DNA of 64,000 nt from positions 1,343,501-1,407,500 of the forward strand of contig JALMGJ010000026.1 in the NCBI GenBank assembly GCA_023362775.1, given 5' to 3'. The notes under the pieces are model-generated. The model saw only the letters and a list, made by a program, of their open reading frames with translations, did no database searches and had not been told where the DNA came from. This DNA is from Charina bottae. Lineage: Eukaryota > Chordata > Lepidosauria > Squamata > Charinaidae. Positions 30,924 to 41,397 of this stretch are shown here, piece after piece (within the stretch, counting starts at the first letter, position 1; each line of letters opens with the position of its first letter). The position numbers and the translations under genes are program-made.

Positions 30924-31333
30924 CAGGTAGTCCTCACTTAACAACCATTCATTTAGTGACGGTTTGGACTTACAACAGTGTCGAAAAAAACGATTTACGA
31001 CCGGTTCTCACACTTACGACCATTGCAGCATCCCCACGGTCACATGATCATGATTTGGGCACTTGGCAACTGGTTCACATTTATGACCGTCGCAGTGTCC
31101 CGTGGTCACATGATTGCCATTTTTGATCTTCCTGGCCGGCTTCTGGCAAGCAAAGTCAATTGGGAACCGCACGATTCCCTTAACAACCATGTGGTTCGCT
31201 TAACGCCTGCGGTGATTCGCTTAACGGCCTCTACAAAAAAGGTCGTAAAATCGGGTCGAATTTGCTTAATGACCGTTTCGCTTAGCAACCAAAATTCTGG
31301 TCCCAATTGTGGTTGTTAAGCGAGGACTACCTG
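30924..31333. mobile_element. Tigger/mariner-like MITE, full length
   Basis: Starts CAGGTAGTCCTCACTTAACA, ends AAGCGAGGACTACCTG, with TA on both sides. At 410 bp it is among the longest and best preserved copies. Confidence 0.9.
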
Positions 31334-32105
31334 TATATCAGTTTATTTAGTTGCTTCCCACTTTGTGATATATGTTACATCTGTACAAAGCAGGTCATAT
31401 CCAACTGGAGCATTCAGACTGATTCTGAAACTCAGTCTGCTTTGTACGTGAAATGGATTCAGTCCACATTTCATCGTCAGACCTGGTTAGATTCATACCA
31501 TTTAAGTGCGTATAGGAGCATGTGATTTGAGAGTCCAAATCAGTTTGGACAGATCCAATTTCACAAATCGAATCAACCCTTTGATTTGTCAAATGGATTT
31601 AATGCTAGCAGCTTGGAAGTGGTAGGGATCTCCTTTGGAAAGAGGTGGTTTACCAGGGAGTTTACAGTCCACGTTTTAGTAGTGAAGAGGACAGATGGGA
31701 AGGATCCAAGCCCCGAGCAGCCTTCGCTGACTTGATCTCCCCGCACCTGTGTGGATGGTGCTGTCCCTCAGCGGCAGGCCAGCCAAGAGACTCTGGGGGT
31801 AGATGTGAAATGGTAGGTAGGAAAGACCTCGGGAGGCGGGGCCAAGAGATGCTGCCAAGCAACGGTCTGATAAGAGGGAGCTGAGCCCGCAGCTGCATAA
31901 TGGGTGGGGCAAGAGGCTCAGAAGGACCCTCCCTAGTTTCTCAGGCTGTAAAGGAGACGGGGCGGAGGGGGGGGAGAGAATTGTACTTGCAGCCTTGCAA
32001 GATTGATGTCAGCCTTCCCAGGTGGACCAGACAGGAAACACGACCAGCTGAGCTACTTCTCCTTTATGGTAAAGCTACATAAACAGAATCTTGCAAGTCT
32101 GAAAG
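31334..32105. other. No recognised gene
   Basis: Unassigned sequence. A plus frame (31645-31884) and its overlapping minus frame show no family resemblance. Confidence 0.35.
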
Positions 32106-32146
32106 TCTAACCGTCTTAAAGTGGTCAAGTTTGAAAAACACTGCCC
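32106..32146. mobile_element. Remnant of the palindromic hAT-type MITE
   Basis: Only the right end remains: CGTCTTAAAGTGGTCAAGTT then GAAAAACACTG. Confidence 0.5.
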
Positions 32147-32651
32147 TACAGTTATCTGATTATGGTTCTCATATAGTTCTTTCCTAAACCGTATTCAGGG
32201 TTCAGCTTTGTAGCTGAAAATACACAATATTAAAAAATGTGAACCAAGATGGAATAAGAAAAATCCACCTTATTCCAAATTGGTATTCACATAATCCCTT
32301 CTTCTCTCTGTCTTTTCCAACCTGTAACTCTATCTCGGTTTGCCAGTCATTCCTCCTGAGATGGATGAGGTTGAGATATTACTAGGGAATGCACACCATT
32401 TTCACCCCACTGCACTTCTCAGAATATTGGGGAAGGGGGTGTTAAGGGTACCCATCTCCTCTCCAAACACTGAACGAATGTGCACAGTCCAAGATGCTCA
32501 CAACTGGAGTCAGGCATTGAAAGTGCCAGGCCAACAGATCTAGGTTACCTTGATCCCTACGTTTCCTGGAAGGAGCCATTATTTGCATGGAGAACTTGCT
32601 CTCAAAATTGCTCCAAGATGCTCATCAAGGTTGTTATTAATAATTATAATA
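32147..32651. other. No recognised gene
   Basis: AT-rich and unassigned; it ends at the BovB target site. Confidence 0.35.
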
Positions 32652-32687
32652 ATTTATAAGAAGCAGAGGCAATACGAAGTTCTGGCT

Positions 32688-33947
32688 TGTTGTTGTTCAG
32701 TCGTTTATTCGTGTCCGACTCTTCGTGACCCCATGGACCACAGCACGCCAGGCCTTCCTGTCCTCCACTGTCTCCCGGAGTTTGCTCAAGTTCATGTTCA
32801 TTATATCGGTGATGCTATCTAACCATCTCATCCTCTGCCATCCCCTTCTCCTTTTGCCTTCAGTCTTTCCCAGCATCAGGGTCTTTTCCAGTGAGTCCTC
32901 TCTTCGCATTAGGTGGCCAAAGTATTTGAGCTTCAGCTTCAGCATCTGTCCTTCCAATGAGCAGTCAGGGTTGATTTCCTTTAGGATTGACTGGTTTGAC
33001 CTCCTTGCAGTCCAAGGGACTCTCAAGAGTCTTCTCCAGCACCACAGTTTGAAAGCATCCATTCTTCGGTGCTCAGCCTTCCTTATGGTCCAACTCTCAC
33101 AGCCATACATTACTACTGGAAAAACCATAGCTTTAACTATACAGACCTTTGTCGGCAAGGTGATGTCTCTGCTTTTTAATATGCTGTCTAGGTTTGCCAT
33201 AGCTTTCCTCCCAAGGAGCAAGCGTCTTTTAATTTCATGGCTGCAGTCACCGTCTGCGGTGATCTTGGAGCCCAAGAAAATAAAATCTGTCACTGCTTCC
33301 ATTTCTTCCCCTTCTATTTGCCAGGAAGTGATGGGACCAGATGCCATGATCTGGGTTTTTTTAATGTTGAGTTTCAAGCCAGCTTTTGCACTCTCCTCTT
33401 TTACCCTCATCAAGAGGCTCTTTAGTTCCTCTTCACTTTCTGCCATTAGGGTGGTATCGTCTGCATATCTGAGGTTGTTGATATTTCTCCCGGCAATCTT
33501 AACTCCGGCTTGTGATTCATCCAGCCCAGCATTTCTCATGATGTACTCTGCATATAAGTTAAATAAGCAGGGTGATAATATACAGCCTTGTCGTACTCCT
33601 TTCCCAATTTTGAACCAGTTGGTTGTTCCATGTCTGGTTCTAACTGTTGCTTCTTGACCCACATACAGGTTTCTCAGGAGACAGGTAAGGTGATCTGGTA
33701 CTCCCATCTCTTTAAGACTTTGCCACAGTTTGTTGTGATCCACACAATCAAAGGCTTTAGCGTAGTCAATGAAGCAGAAGTAGATGTTTTTCTGGAACTC
33801 TCTTGCTTTTTCCATGATCCAGCGAATGTTGGCAATCTGATCTCTAGTTCCTCTGCCTCTTCGAAACCCAGCTTGCACTTCTGGTAGTTCTCGGTTCACA
33901 TACTGCTGAAGCCTAGCTTGTAGGATTTTGAGCATAACCTTGCTAGC
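32688..33947 (-). mobile_element. BovB (RTE-clade) LINE, 5'-truncated, perfect 36-bp target duplication
   Basis: The 3' end is at 32688 (complement AACGACTGAACAACAACA). The 5' truncation point is at 33947. The same 36 bases, starting ATTTATAAGAAGCAGAGGCA, lie at 32652-32687 and 33948-33983 with no mismatch. That, with the open reverse transcriptase frame, marks a recent target-primed insertion. BovB is the element known for patchy distribution among squamates and ruminants attributed to horizontal transfer. Confidence 0.95.
32697..33947 (-). CDS. BovB reverse transcriptase, C-terminal about 417 residues, uninterrupted
   Basis: The frame runs from the truncation point to TGA (32697-32699) without a stop or frameshift. 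In order it shows the RT motif-A region (YFCFIDYAKAFDCVDH), motif B (GVRQGCILSPCLFN), the catalytic YADDTTLMAES box, the IKKTQIM region, the thumb/C-terminal CESWTIRKAEHRR block, and the terminal WRAVVHGVTKSRTR. The N-terminal endonuclease and the first RT motifs are missing, so it cannot retrotranspose itself. There is no start codon of its own; the first Met of the open frame lies in the target duplication. Confidence 0.93.
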   Translation of the reverse strand, partial: ASKVMLKILQARLQQYVNRELPEVQAGFRRGRGTRDQIANIRWIMEKAREFQKNIYFCFIDYAKAFDCVDHNKLWQSLKEMGVPDHLTCLLRNLYVGQEATVRTRHGTTNWFKIGKGVRQGCILSPCLFNLYAEYIMRNAGLDESQAGVKIAGRNINNLRYADDTTLMAESEEELKSLLMRVKEESAKAGLKLNIKKTQIMASGPITSWQIEGEEMEAVTDFIFLGSKITADGDCSHEIKRRLLLGRKAMANLDSILKSRDITLPTKVCIVKAMVFPVVMYGCESWTIRKAEHRRMDAFKLWCWRRLLRVPWTARRSNQSILKEINPDCSLEGQMLKLKLKYFGHLMRREDSLEKTLMLGKTEGKRRRGWQRMRWLDSITDIMNMNLSKLRETVEDRKAWRAVVHGVTKSRTRIND

Positions 33948-33983
33948 ATTTATAAGAAGCAGAGGCAATACGAAGTTCTGGCT

Positions 33984-34745
33984 AAGGGAAATTAAATAAC
34001 CAGTTCTGTTAACTGGACAGGTGAACGTTTCAGGTGGATGTCCTTAAACATTCTACTATAATAGAAGTAGAACGTAGAATATACAATAGAAATAAAAGAG
34101 ACGTGGAAGTACTACTCCTTGGCAGGACTAGATCTAGTGGATAGAATTTTCAGGGAAGCGTATTTTGCCTAAACTTTAGAAGTTTCCTAAATTTTAGAAG
34201 TCTCCTACCTTTTAAAAGGTAGAAGAAACTGACCTGGGGAGGAGATTTTGCTTTACGTGTGTGTGTGTGTGTGTTTGTGTGTGTGTTTGTGTGTGTGTGT
34301 CTTTAAGCATCTGCTCTGTGGCCAGGAGCACCATAGTGCCAGATCTACACAGTGAGCAGGTCTGCAAATTTGATAAAAAGGTAAAGGTTCAAGGGGCGTG
34401 GTGGCTCAGCGAGTAAGACGCCAGGCTTGTCGATCGGAAGAACGGAGGTTCGAATCCCAAATTTGATAGTTAATTTGATAGCAGATTTGATAGTCAAGAG
34501 CTAAAGCAGAGACTCGCAATCTTTTGGATCCACTCAGCATGCTTGGGCTTTCAAGGACTTGTCATGAGCGCCTGCCCTGATGGTGGGCCATTCCTAAAAC
34601 AGTCAACTACTAGAAGATACTCTACTCTACTACTCAATCTCTACTGCTGAGATTGCTTCCTCTCATGCCTTCTAGGATCCCAGATACTCTGTTCTGCCTG
34701 TCTGGACCTCTCATCTCCAGGCTGGTTCAAGACTTAAGTTTTAGC
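33984..34745. other. No gene; TG microsatellite and SINE scrap
   Basis: A TG repeat occupies about 34257-34300. The SINE head at 34393-34458 is listed separately. Otherwise unassigned. Confidence 0.4.
34393..34458 (+). mobile_element. Sauria-type SINE, head only
   Basis: GGGGCGTGGTGGCTCAGCGA to GGTTCGAATCCC. It covers the A and B boxes and then stops, with an internal deletion of about 12 bp before the B box. It is followed by the direct repeat AATTTGATAG. Confidence 0.75.
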
Positions 34746-35022
34746 TCTATACCAGGGTTCCCCAGAGTGGTCAGTATCGACCCTCAAGGGTTGGTGGGAC
34801 TATCCAAGGGGTTGATAAATGTCTGGGGGGTCAAAAGGGGGTCAGTAAATGTCTGAGGGTCAATAGGTGGTCAATAAATGATGGAAGGTCAATTGGGGGG
34901 GGTCAATGAATCTTTTGGGGTCCACGCCAGCCCCTAGACATGAAGGTGAGGTGGCTGGTGGCGAGACAGTGTGACTCAGGGTTGGGTGGTCAGCCCCCAG
35001 TGAGAGTGGCCTTGAGTTGTCT

Positions 35023-35072
35023 CTATTATTATTATTATTATTATTACTACTACTACTACTACTACTACTACC
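35023..35072. repeat. ATT then ACT trinucleotide repeat
   Basis: About eight ATT/TTA units pass into about nine ACT units, interrupted on the right by the SINE; the ATT run resumes at 35405-35451. Confidence 0.9.
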
Positions 35073-35074
35073 TG

Positions 35075-35404
35075 GGGGGCGTGGTGGCTCAGCGGGTAAG
35101 ACGCCAGGCTTGTCGATCGGAAGATCGCAAGCTCGGAGGTTCGAATCCCTAGCCCCGCGTGACGGAGTGAGCTCCCGCACCAGCCCCAGCTCTTGCCAAC
35201 CTAGCAATTCGAAAGCATGCAAATGCAAGTAGATAAGTAGGTACCACTTCGGTGGGTAGGTAACAGCGTTCCGCGCACGTCATGCCGGCCACATGACCGC
35301 GGAAGCGTCTTCGGACAACGCTGGTTCTTTGGCTAACAAACGGAGATGAGCACCGGCCCCTAGAGTCGGACATGACTGCACAAATGTGCGGGGGGAACCT
35401 TTAC
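35075..35404 (+). mobile_element. Sauria-type SINE, full length
   Basis: Intact tRNA-like head (GTGGCTCAGCGGGTAAGACG, B box GGTTCGAATCC), body and GGGGGAACCTTTACC tail. It is the best match to the family consensus I infer from the ten copies. It is inserted at a trinucleotide repeat. Confidence 0.93.
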
Positions 35405-35405
35405 C

Positions 35406-35452
<47 letters not shown>

Positions 35453-35699
35453 GCAGTACTATTAGTTAAAGTAGTAAAGTAGCATTAAATTATTTTCATA
35501 TAATAAATGTTCGGGGGTTGATGAACAATCTGAAACTTCGTAAAGGGGCCGAAGAATTTGGGTACCCCTGGTCCATACCATTTTAATTTTCTAAGAACTC
35601 AGGTCCAATAGGGTTCAGAGGTATTCTTAGAAATTGAGGCAATGTTGGAAGCTGGTGCTTTGTTTTCTTATATGTCAGTGCCCCACACACAGAGATGGG

Positions 35700-35812
35700 A
35701 AGAGTTGACAGGTTTTCACGAAAAGATTGGACAACTATTTGTCCGAGATGATATGAGGATTCCTCCCTTGAGCAGGGAATTGGACTAGAAGACCTCCAAG
35801 GTCCTTTCCAAC
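35700..35812 (+). mobile_element. CR1 LINE 3' UTR end
   Basis: TTGAGCAGGGAATTGGACTA and GACCTCCAAGGTCCTTTCCA followed by ACCCTATGATTCTG is the classic CR1 3' terminus. Confidence 0.9.
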
Positions 35813-36058
35813 CCTATGATTCTGTGATTCTATGATTCTGTGATTCTGTGGTTCTGTGATTCTGTGATTCTGTGATTCTATGATTCTGTGATTCTGTGAT
35901 TCTGTGGTTCTGTGATTCTGTGATTCTATGATTCTGTGATTCTGTGATTCTGTGATTCTGTGATTCTGTGGTTCTGTGGTTCTGTGATTCTGTGATTCTA
36001 TGATTCTGTGATTCTGTGATTCTGTGATTCTGTGGTTCTGTGATTCTGTGATTCTATG
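35813..36058 (+). repeat. CR1 octamer tail, about 30 units of ATTCTRTG
   Basis: The normal CR1 terminal octamer is repeated about 30 times with A/G variation at position 6 (ATTCTGTG, ATTCTATG, GTTCTGTG). The CTATG variant recurs at fairly regular intervals, which hints at multi-octamer duplications. Confidence 0.92.
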
Positions 36059-36645
36059 ACACTACCCACTATGGAGGAATGGTTGGTGAAATTGACGGAT
36101 CTTGCTGAGATGGATAAATTAACTTCTTTGATTAGAGAAAAGACACTGTCTACTTTTATTGGTGACTGGAAACCTTTTATGGACTTTTTGAGTAAAAATG
36201 AAAAAAAGGAACTTGTGATTTATGGCTTTGATGATTCGACAGGATAGATCAGTGTTTCTCAACCTTGGCAACTTGAAGACGCGTGGACTACAACTCCCAG
36301 AATTCCCCAGCCATGGTGGCTGGGGAATTCTGGGAGTTGAAGTCCACACGTCTTCAAGTTGCCAAGGTTGAGAAACACTGGGATAGAAAGAAGAGTACTA
36401 TGACGTAACTTTAGAAAGAGAGGTTGAAATACAATTGTGCTTATAATTGCCATGAAGGATATCGGAAGCCACCGCTTTGTATCTTTTTTCTTTCTTTTCT
36501 AATTTTCTTCAACTTTTCTTTTCTTTTCTTGCACTTTTTGCTTTCTCTCTGACTTCTTTCCTTTTCTCTTTTCTTCTTTCCTTTATATTAGTTTCCATCT
36601 TCTTTTTATAAGTTTTAATAAAAAATTATATATATAAAAAAATAT
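36056..36645 (+). mobile_element. L1-type LINE 3' end, plus strand
   Basis: Codons 36062-36240 read LPTMEEWLVKLTDLAEMDKL, TSLIREKTLSTFIGDWKPFM, DFLSKNEKKELVIYGFDD: the ORF2 C-terminus. The 3' UTR follows, interrupted by a MITE at 36250-36380, and ends in a T-rich segment and an A-rich tail near 36645. It is joined directly to the CR1 octamers on its left. Confidence 0.8.
36250..36380. mobile_element. Full-length palindromic hAT-type MITE inside L1
   Basis: A 131-bp hairpin starting CAGTGTTTCTCAACCTTGGC, flanked by GGATAGAT (36242-36249) and GGATAGAA (36381-36388). It sits at the L1 coding end/3' UTR boundary. Confidence 0.88.
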
Positions 36646-37757
36646 GTCAGTGCCCCACTTCATGTTATTTTTTATATTAATACTTGTAAAAAAGAAGAAA
36701 AATCAGGTGAGCTATGGTGTTTGGCTGGCACCGAGGGAGGTGCCCCATGGTGGAGTCCCAGGAGTTGAAAGACTGAAGGCCTCCTTCTGCTCTGAAGGCC
36801 TCCTTCTGCTCTGTCAAGTTCTGTGGAGGGCCTTGGGTGCACAATTAACCTTGAGAGAGGAGAGCATCTTCTAAGTTCCTAGGACCGGGAGGGAAAGGGC
36901 TCAACGCCGAGGAAGGACCTGGGGCTTTGTATCTGCACGGTTTCCCCAAGCGTTGCAGGGGCAAGGCGGGACTCAGACGCACCATTAGCCCTTCTCTGCA
37001 GCCTCCTTGTCCTTTCAATTCCTCGGCTGCTGGGACATGTTCGTTCCTGAGGGAAGCGTCTTCCCTGCTGGGCTGGAATGTTCTCATGAGGCAACCAACC
37101 TCAGTGTCGCACGCCCAGAGGAGAGATGCTGCCTGCCTTTCTGTTGTTGGCTGATAGTATCTTCTGGAGCTGGCTGGGCCAGGCTCTGAGGTCAGGGACT
37201 TCCGGCTTCCTCTTAATCTCCGGGTGGCTCCAGAAGGCCAGGAGGGTTGGCAACTGCAACACCATGTGGAGGACTGCCCTAAAGGGTGACCGTCCGGATT
37301 CTGAGATGGGATTGTGCCATTCCACCCGTTGACTGAAGGGACAGCTTGGATGAGAATGCCAGAAGAAGGATCTTGTTGAAGTGGACCACAGGGCTATATG
37401 GACTTTCCCTGGTGTCTCCAGATTGGGTGAGGAATTCCCGGGGATTTCTGGTAGTCCCAGCACATCCGCAGAATGTCAGGTGGATCTGTCAGGTTCAGCT
37501 CCTCGTAGCCCATAATAGACAGATGACCAGCCCCCAAACAGGATATGAAAGCTATAAAGCCATGGTGGTCGCCCTTTCTTTGTGGCCTAGCAAAGTTCTC
37601 GAGTTCAGTGGTCACCTATGAGCTCTGGACCACCACTTTCCATAAAACCAGGAGAGCAGCTTCTGTCTTGGCAGCGTTGGATGGATCAGAAGCTGCGCCT
37701 TGGAGTTCAAGAAGGATGGGCCACTTCTACATTGCAGGACAAAACCAGGGCAAATTA
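36646..37757. other. No recognised gene
   Basis: About 1.1 kb of unassigned sequence. CTGAAGGCCTCCTTCTGCTC is directly duplicated at about 36774-36812. Several frames on both strands (for example minus 37101-37463) have no recognisable domain. Confidence 0.35.
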
Positions 37758-37851
37758 GTGTTGGAGATCCTGGCAAATCTAGCATGCCTCATCAGCATAT
37801 GGATGGCTGCTCTAGGATGCAAGCTCTCCATGCTTTTGAGGAAGCTGTTTG
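37758..37851 (+). repeat. 94-bp segment nearly identical to 921-1014
   Basis: Starts GTGTTGGAGATCCTGGCAAA and ends GAGGAAGCTGTTTG. Two substitutions separate it from the copy at the window start. It includes AGCATGCCTCATCAGCATAT. Family unknown. Confidence 0.7.
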
Positions 37852-38470
37852 TGGCCACTCCCACTTCCTCTCTCCCCCTCTTCTCTCTCCTCCTTGGACT
37901 GGGAGCAAGCACATGGCTGTGTTCTGCTCCATTCTAGGCCATGGATGGGCCTAGGAGATTTTTCCCCCTTTCTACATGCAGCCTCTTGCAGCAAGCAGGG
38001 CAAGAGGTATTAAGTTTAGGGAAACAAAGAAGAAATGGAACATCATTTATCTACCAAAATGCTGTACCTGCAATGAATAAATGTAAGGACTCTTCTGTAC
38101 TTACTTTTCATACCTGCTATGTCTAAGCATGCCTTTCTTTATGCTTGGGTGGACTAAGGGTGTAAGATTAACCTGGATCTCTCTAATATGCTCATGGGCT
38201 CTGTTTTTAAACAATATTGTTTTTCTGTACACGAACTTTGCAGCTCTGCTCCATTTCAGTAGTTCTAACAGACTGCTGAATGGGCTTCAATTAGGACACT
38301 AATTTGACTAGAATGTCAAAGTGCTAATTGATGCCGCGATGCGCCTGTTAGAAATTATTGCTATAAGCCACAATTGTATCAGCTGCCCTAGTCAAACATA
38401 TTGCTAAATAATCGATAAAATCCAGTTTGCAGTCCACAATAACTGGAATCTAAACTTCTAAAGGATTCAA
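37852..38470. other. No recognised gene
   Basis: Unassigned. Confidence 0.35.
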
Positions 38471-38471
38471 C

Positions 38472-38585
38472 AATGAATTCTGGGAATTGAAGTCCACCCA
38501 TCTTAAAGTTGCTAAGGTTGAGAAACACTGATCTATAGTCATCTAATTCTAAAACCAAAAGGAACAGGAAAGTTGGGGGCTTAAT
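38472..38585. repeat. Half palindromic MITE plus flank shared with 40024-40115
   Basis: The right arm (GAATTCTGGGAATTGAAGTC to GAGAAACACTGAT) is followed by CTATAGTCATCTAATTCTAA. The same junction occurs in inverted orientation at 40024-40070, so MITE and flank were copied together. Confidence 0.65.
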
Positions 38586-38854
38586 AGGAGCTGGACAGGG
38601 AGCCTGTGGGTGCTCCTTCAATTGTTGAACTACGTCTCCCAGATGTTAAGCACCTTGGCTTTTGCTGTGGGGGTTCCCCAACATCTGGAGGGCTTAGCAT
38701 GATCTCAATAGGATTAAATGGATCCTGAGCTTGACTCGGGGCCTGCGTTCTCATCAGGGCCGCAACTAGGTGGCTGGCAAGCGGGGCATGTGCCCCGGAC
38801 GCTGCGCTGGGGGGTGCGCCAAAATGACACCCGGGGGTGTGCCAAAATTACAAA

Positions 38855-38925
38855 ATTTATTTATTTATTTTATTTAATTTCTATAACCGCCCATCTCCCC
38901 CCATGGGGAACTCTAAAGATTGCCA
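38855..38925 (-). mobile_element. L2-type LINE 3' end
   Basis: TTTAT microsatellite, then ATAACCGCCCATCTCCCCCC: complement of the L2 tail. Confidence 0.65.
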
Positions 38926-40010
38926 CAAATGTAATTATGCTACTTCCATGATGCCCTTGCTGTTTTTAAATGTCTTTTCAGATCTGAGAACTTCAATCAC
39001 TTATCCGTTCACTTATTCTTTCAAAGGAAGCTGATTTTGATGAGATAAATACCCACTGTTGAACTGAATAATACATTGTTTTCACCAAATTCTACAGATC
39101 TTGTTATTCCGGAATTTTTTGGACAGATATTTGGGCCCCAAATGGCAGAGTGGCACTAGGAAAATGGCATCATGGATTTAACAATTAAAGTTCCACTGGC
39201 TGCTGCTTAGTTTTGCTCAGGTGTACAGCTTGATCGACAGAGATATTCGTCCTTCTCTGTGTGCCTCCCCTTTCCAGCTCTGCCTTGTTGTTGCTAGCTT
39301 TTTGTTTTCTTTTTTTCCTCCTTCCATTCATGGTTCTGTGTTCCTTATCAAATACTTTTTCATTCTGAAACCAATGGACCAAAGATGCCGAAGTGAAACA
39401 AAAATATGCTTTTTTTTGTTCCACTTGCTAATATGTTTTTCTTTTCCTAGTTTCATGGGTATACTGTTCATTCTTCCATATGCATGGTGTTCATTTGCAC
39501 ATTAAATTAAGTAATCCAGTGTATTCATCTAAAATTTATGCATCTTTATTTATTTAAAATAAATAACCCATGGGGGGGGGGGGGCGCGGAATCCATCTTT
39601 GCCCCAGGTGACACAGACCCTAGTTCCATCCCTGGTTCTCATGATAGACTCAACCAGGTTAGGTCAAATCCTTGGTGGATTCATCTGCTTTGTCGCTGAG
39701 CGACCCCAGCTCATGGGGTAAAGTTAGGATTCAGCTTGTTGCAGAAGCCAAGAGAATGTGGGAATGCCACAAAGGGAAGTCGGTGTCATTGTTTTGCATG
39801 TCCCACGTGGCCTCTCCTTTCCCCCTGGGGCTTCCCAGCTGCCTTGACAGCTCCCACATTGTGGGTTGCGTTGTTGCACTTCATTACGCCCCCCTCCCCC
39901 TGTGACCGCTCCTTTTATGAACATGCAGAGATATGGAGGTGAGTGATTCACATTTTGCTGACATACCGAAGATGACTTGGGAGCAGAACAACCTGTTTGA
40001 CTTCTCTCCA
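38926..40010. other. No recognised gene
   Basis: About 1.1 kb of AT-rich unassigned sequence with a G-run at about 39572-39586. No coding evidence. Confidence 0.35.
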
Positions 40011-40070
40011 TTTCTGCCCCCCCCCCAACTTCCCTGTTCCTTTTGGTTTTGGAATTAGATGACTATAGAT

Positions 40071-40197
40071 CATTGTTTCTCAACCTCAGCAACTTTAAGA
40101 TGGGTGGACTTCAACTCCCAGAATTCCCCATGCTGGCTGGGGAATTCTGGGAGTTGAAGTCCACCCATCTTAAAGTTGCTGAGGTTGAAAAACACGG
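40071..40197. mobile_element. Palindromic hAT-type MITE
   Basis: A 127-bp hairpin. It is flanked by CTATAGAT (40063-40070) and CTATGGAT (40198-40205), 7/8. Its left flank (40024-40070) also occurs next to the half copy at 38472. Confidence 0.85.
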
Positions 40198-40205
40198 CTA
40201 TGGAT

Positions 40206-40646
40206 TAAAGAACACCACTTTTTTAAAGCTAAGGAATATGGCAGTCAGTTCTTCTCCATTTCCATATTTTGCACATCTCATCACACCTCAGATCGGTTTA
40301 TTTGTTTGTGCTAAAATATCTAAGTGCCTATTTCTCTCGACCTTTGCATTTTTCTTAGCAAGTTTGCCTACTATAGTCCATGTCGTCACCATTTCCCCTA
40401 AAATTATTATCGTAGGGTTGTTTCCCTGATTCATCTTCGAAAGGAGACATCAACTGTATTTTTGGCAATGCTAATTTGGAGAAATGCAACGTTTGACTTA
40501 CGATTTAGTTTCAGTTCACGTTTTGTCAAAACCCAGGACGTTGGATAAATCTGCATCCACATTTCTCTCCCCACACTGTTTGAAACGCCCTCCCACAAGG
40601 TGTCCATTTACACATGGCAAAAAGAGAAGACAGGCTATAGGTCTGC
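40206..40646. other. No recognised gene
   Basis: AT-rich, unassigned. Confidence 0.35.
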
Positions 40647-40654
40647 ATAAGATT

Positions 40655-41086
40655 TGTTGTTGTTCAGTCGTTTAGTCGTGTCCGACTCTTCATGACCTCA
40701 TGGACCATAGCACGCCAGGCCTTCCTGTCCTCCACTGTCTCCCGGAGTTTGCTCAAGTTCATGTTCATTACATCGGTGATGCTATCTAACCATCTCATCC
40801 TCTGCCGTCCCCTTCTCCTTTTGCCTTCAGTCTTTCCCAGCATCAGGGTCTTTTCCAGTGAGTCCTCTCTTCGCATTAGGTGGCCAAAGTATTTGAGCTT
40901 CAGCTTCAGCATCTGTCCTTCCAATGAGCAGTCAGGGTTGATTTCCTTTAGGATTGACTGGTTTGACCTCCTTGCAGTCCAAGGGACTCTCAAGAGTCTT
41001 CTCCAGCACCACAGTTCGAAAGCATCAATTCTTCGGCGCTCAATCTTCCTTATGGTCCAACTCTCACAGCCATACATTACTACTGT
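40655..41086 (-). mobile_element. BovB LINE, shorter 5'-truncated copy, 8-bp target duplication
   Basis: A 432-bp 3' part, same orientation as the copy at 32.7 kb and very similar to it by eye. ATAAGATT lies at 40647-40654 and 41087-41094. Confidence 0.92.
40664..41077 (-). pseudogene. BovB reverse transcriptase C-terminal 137 residues
   Basis: The frame is open from MYGCESWTIRKIERRRIDAF to the stop, ending WRAMVHEVMKSRTRLND. It corresponds to the last third of the frame at 32697-33947 with scattered substitutions and lacks all catalytic motifs, so it is a fragment. Confidence 0.9.
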
Positions 41087-41094
41087 ATAAGATT

Positions 41095-41390
41095 AGTGTA
41101 TGGTAATTGATTGTTATAGAAATAATTATAATTTAAATAGGAATGCCATACCTTTCATTCTAGTGGGAGCAGCAGCTGAGCTACAGTACTTGTTTACCAC
41201 CCATGTGGTATGAACCGTGTGGGCGAGCTGTATCTAGGCCATCTTTCAGCTTCCCTTTAAACCAGATGTAGATTGGATGGGCTGGGTTCTCACAACACGT
41301 TGACCCATTGCCGTTCAATGTTCGGTGTTCTTGGCTCCCTTGACCTAGAACTGCACACGAGAGGAAGGAAGATTAGGGTTAGGGTTTCCC
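41095..41390. other. No gene; GGGTTC-CACA remnant and two telomere-like hexamers
   Basis: GCTGGGTTCTCACAACACGT near 41281 is a remnant of the dispersed repeat. TTAGGGTTAGGG occurs at about 41374, too short to be an interstitial telomere. Confidence 0.4.
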
Positions 41391-41397
41391 AGCCGAG

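Larger units (their letters stand above)
34754..35571. mobile_element. hAT-type MITE expanded by microsatellite and SINE insertions
   Basis: The ends AGGGTTCCCCAGAG and TTGGGTACCCCTGG are inverted and flanked by TCTATACC (34746-34753) and TCCATACC (35572-35579), a 7/8 match at hAT size. The interior carries GGTCAATAAATG-type repeats, an ATT/ACT microsatellite (35023-35072), a SINE (35075-35404) and a second ATT run (35405-35451). Confidence 0.6.

Noticed and set aside
32725..33657. 310-codon plus-strand frame opposite the BovB gene
   Set aside because: Antisense shadow of the reverse transcriptase frame; the minus frame has all the RT motifs.
41370..41392. Interstitial telomere (TTAGGG)n
   Set aside because: Only two hexamers; expected by chance and near other GGGTT words.
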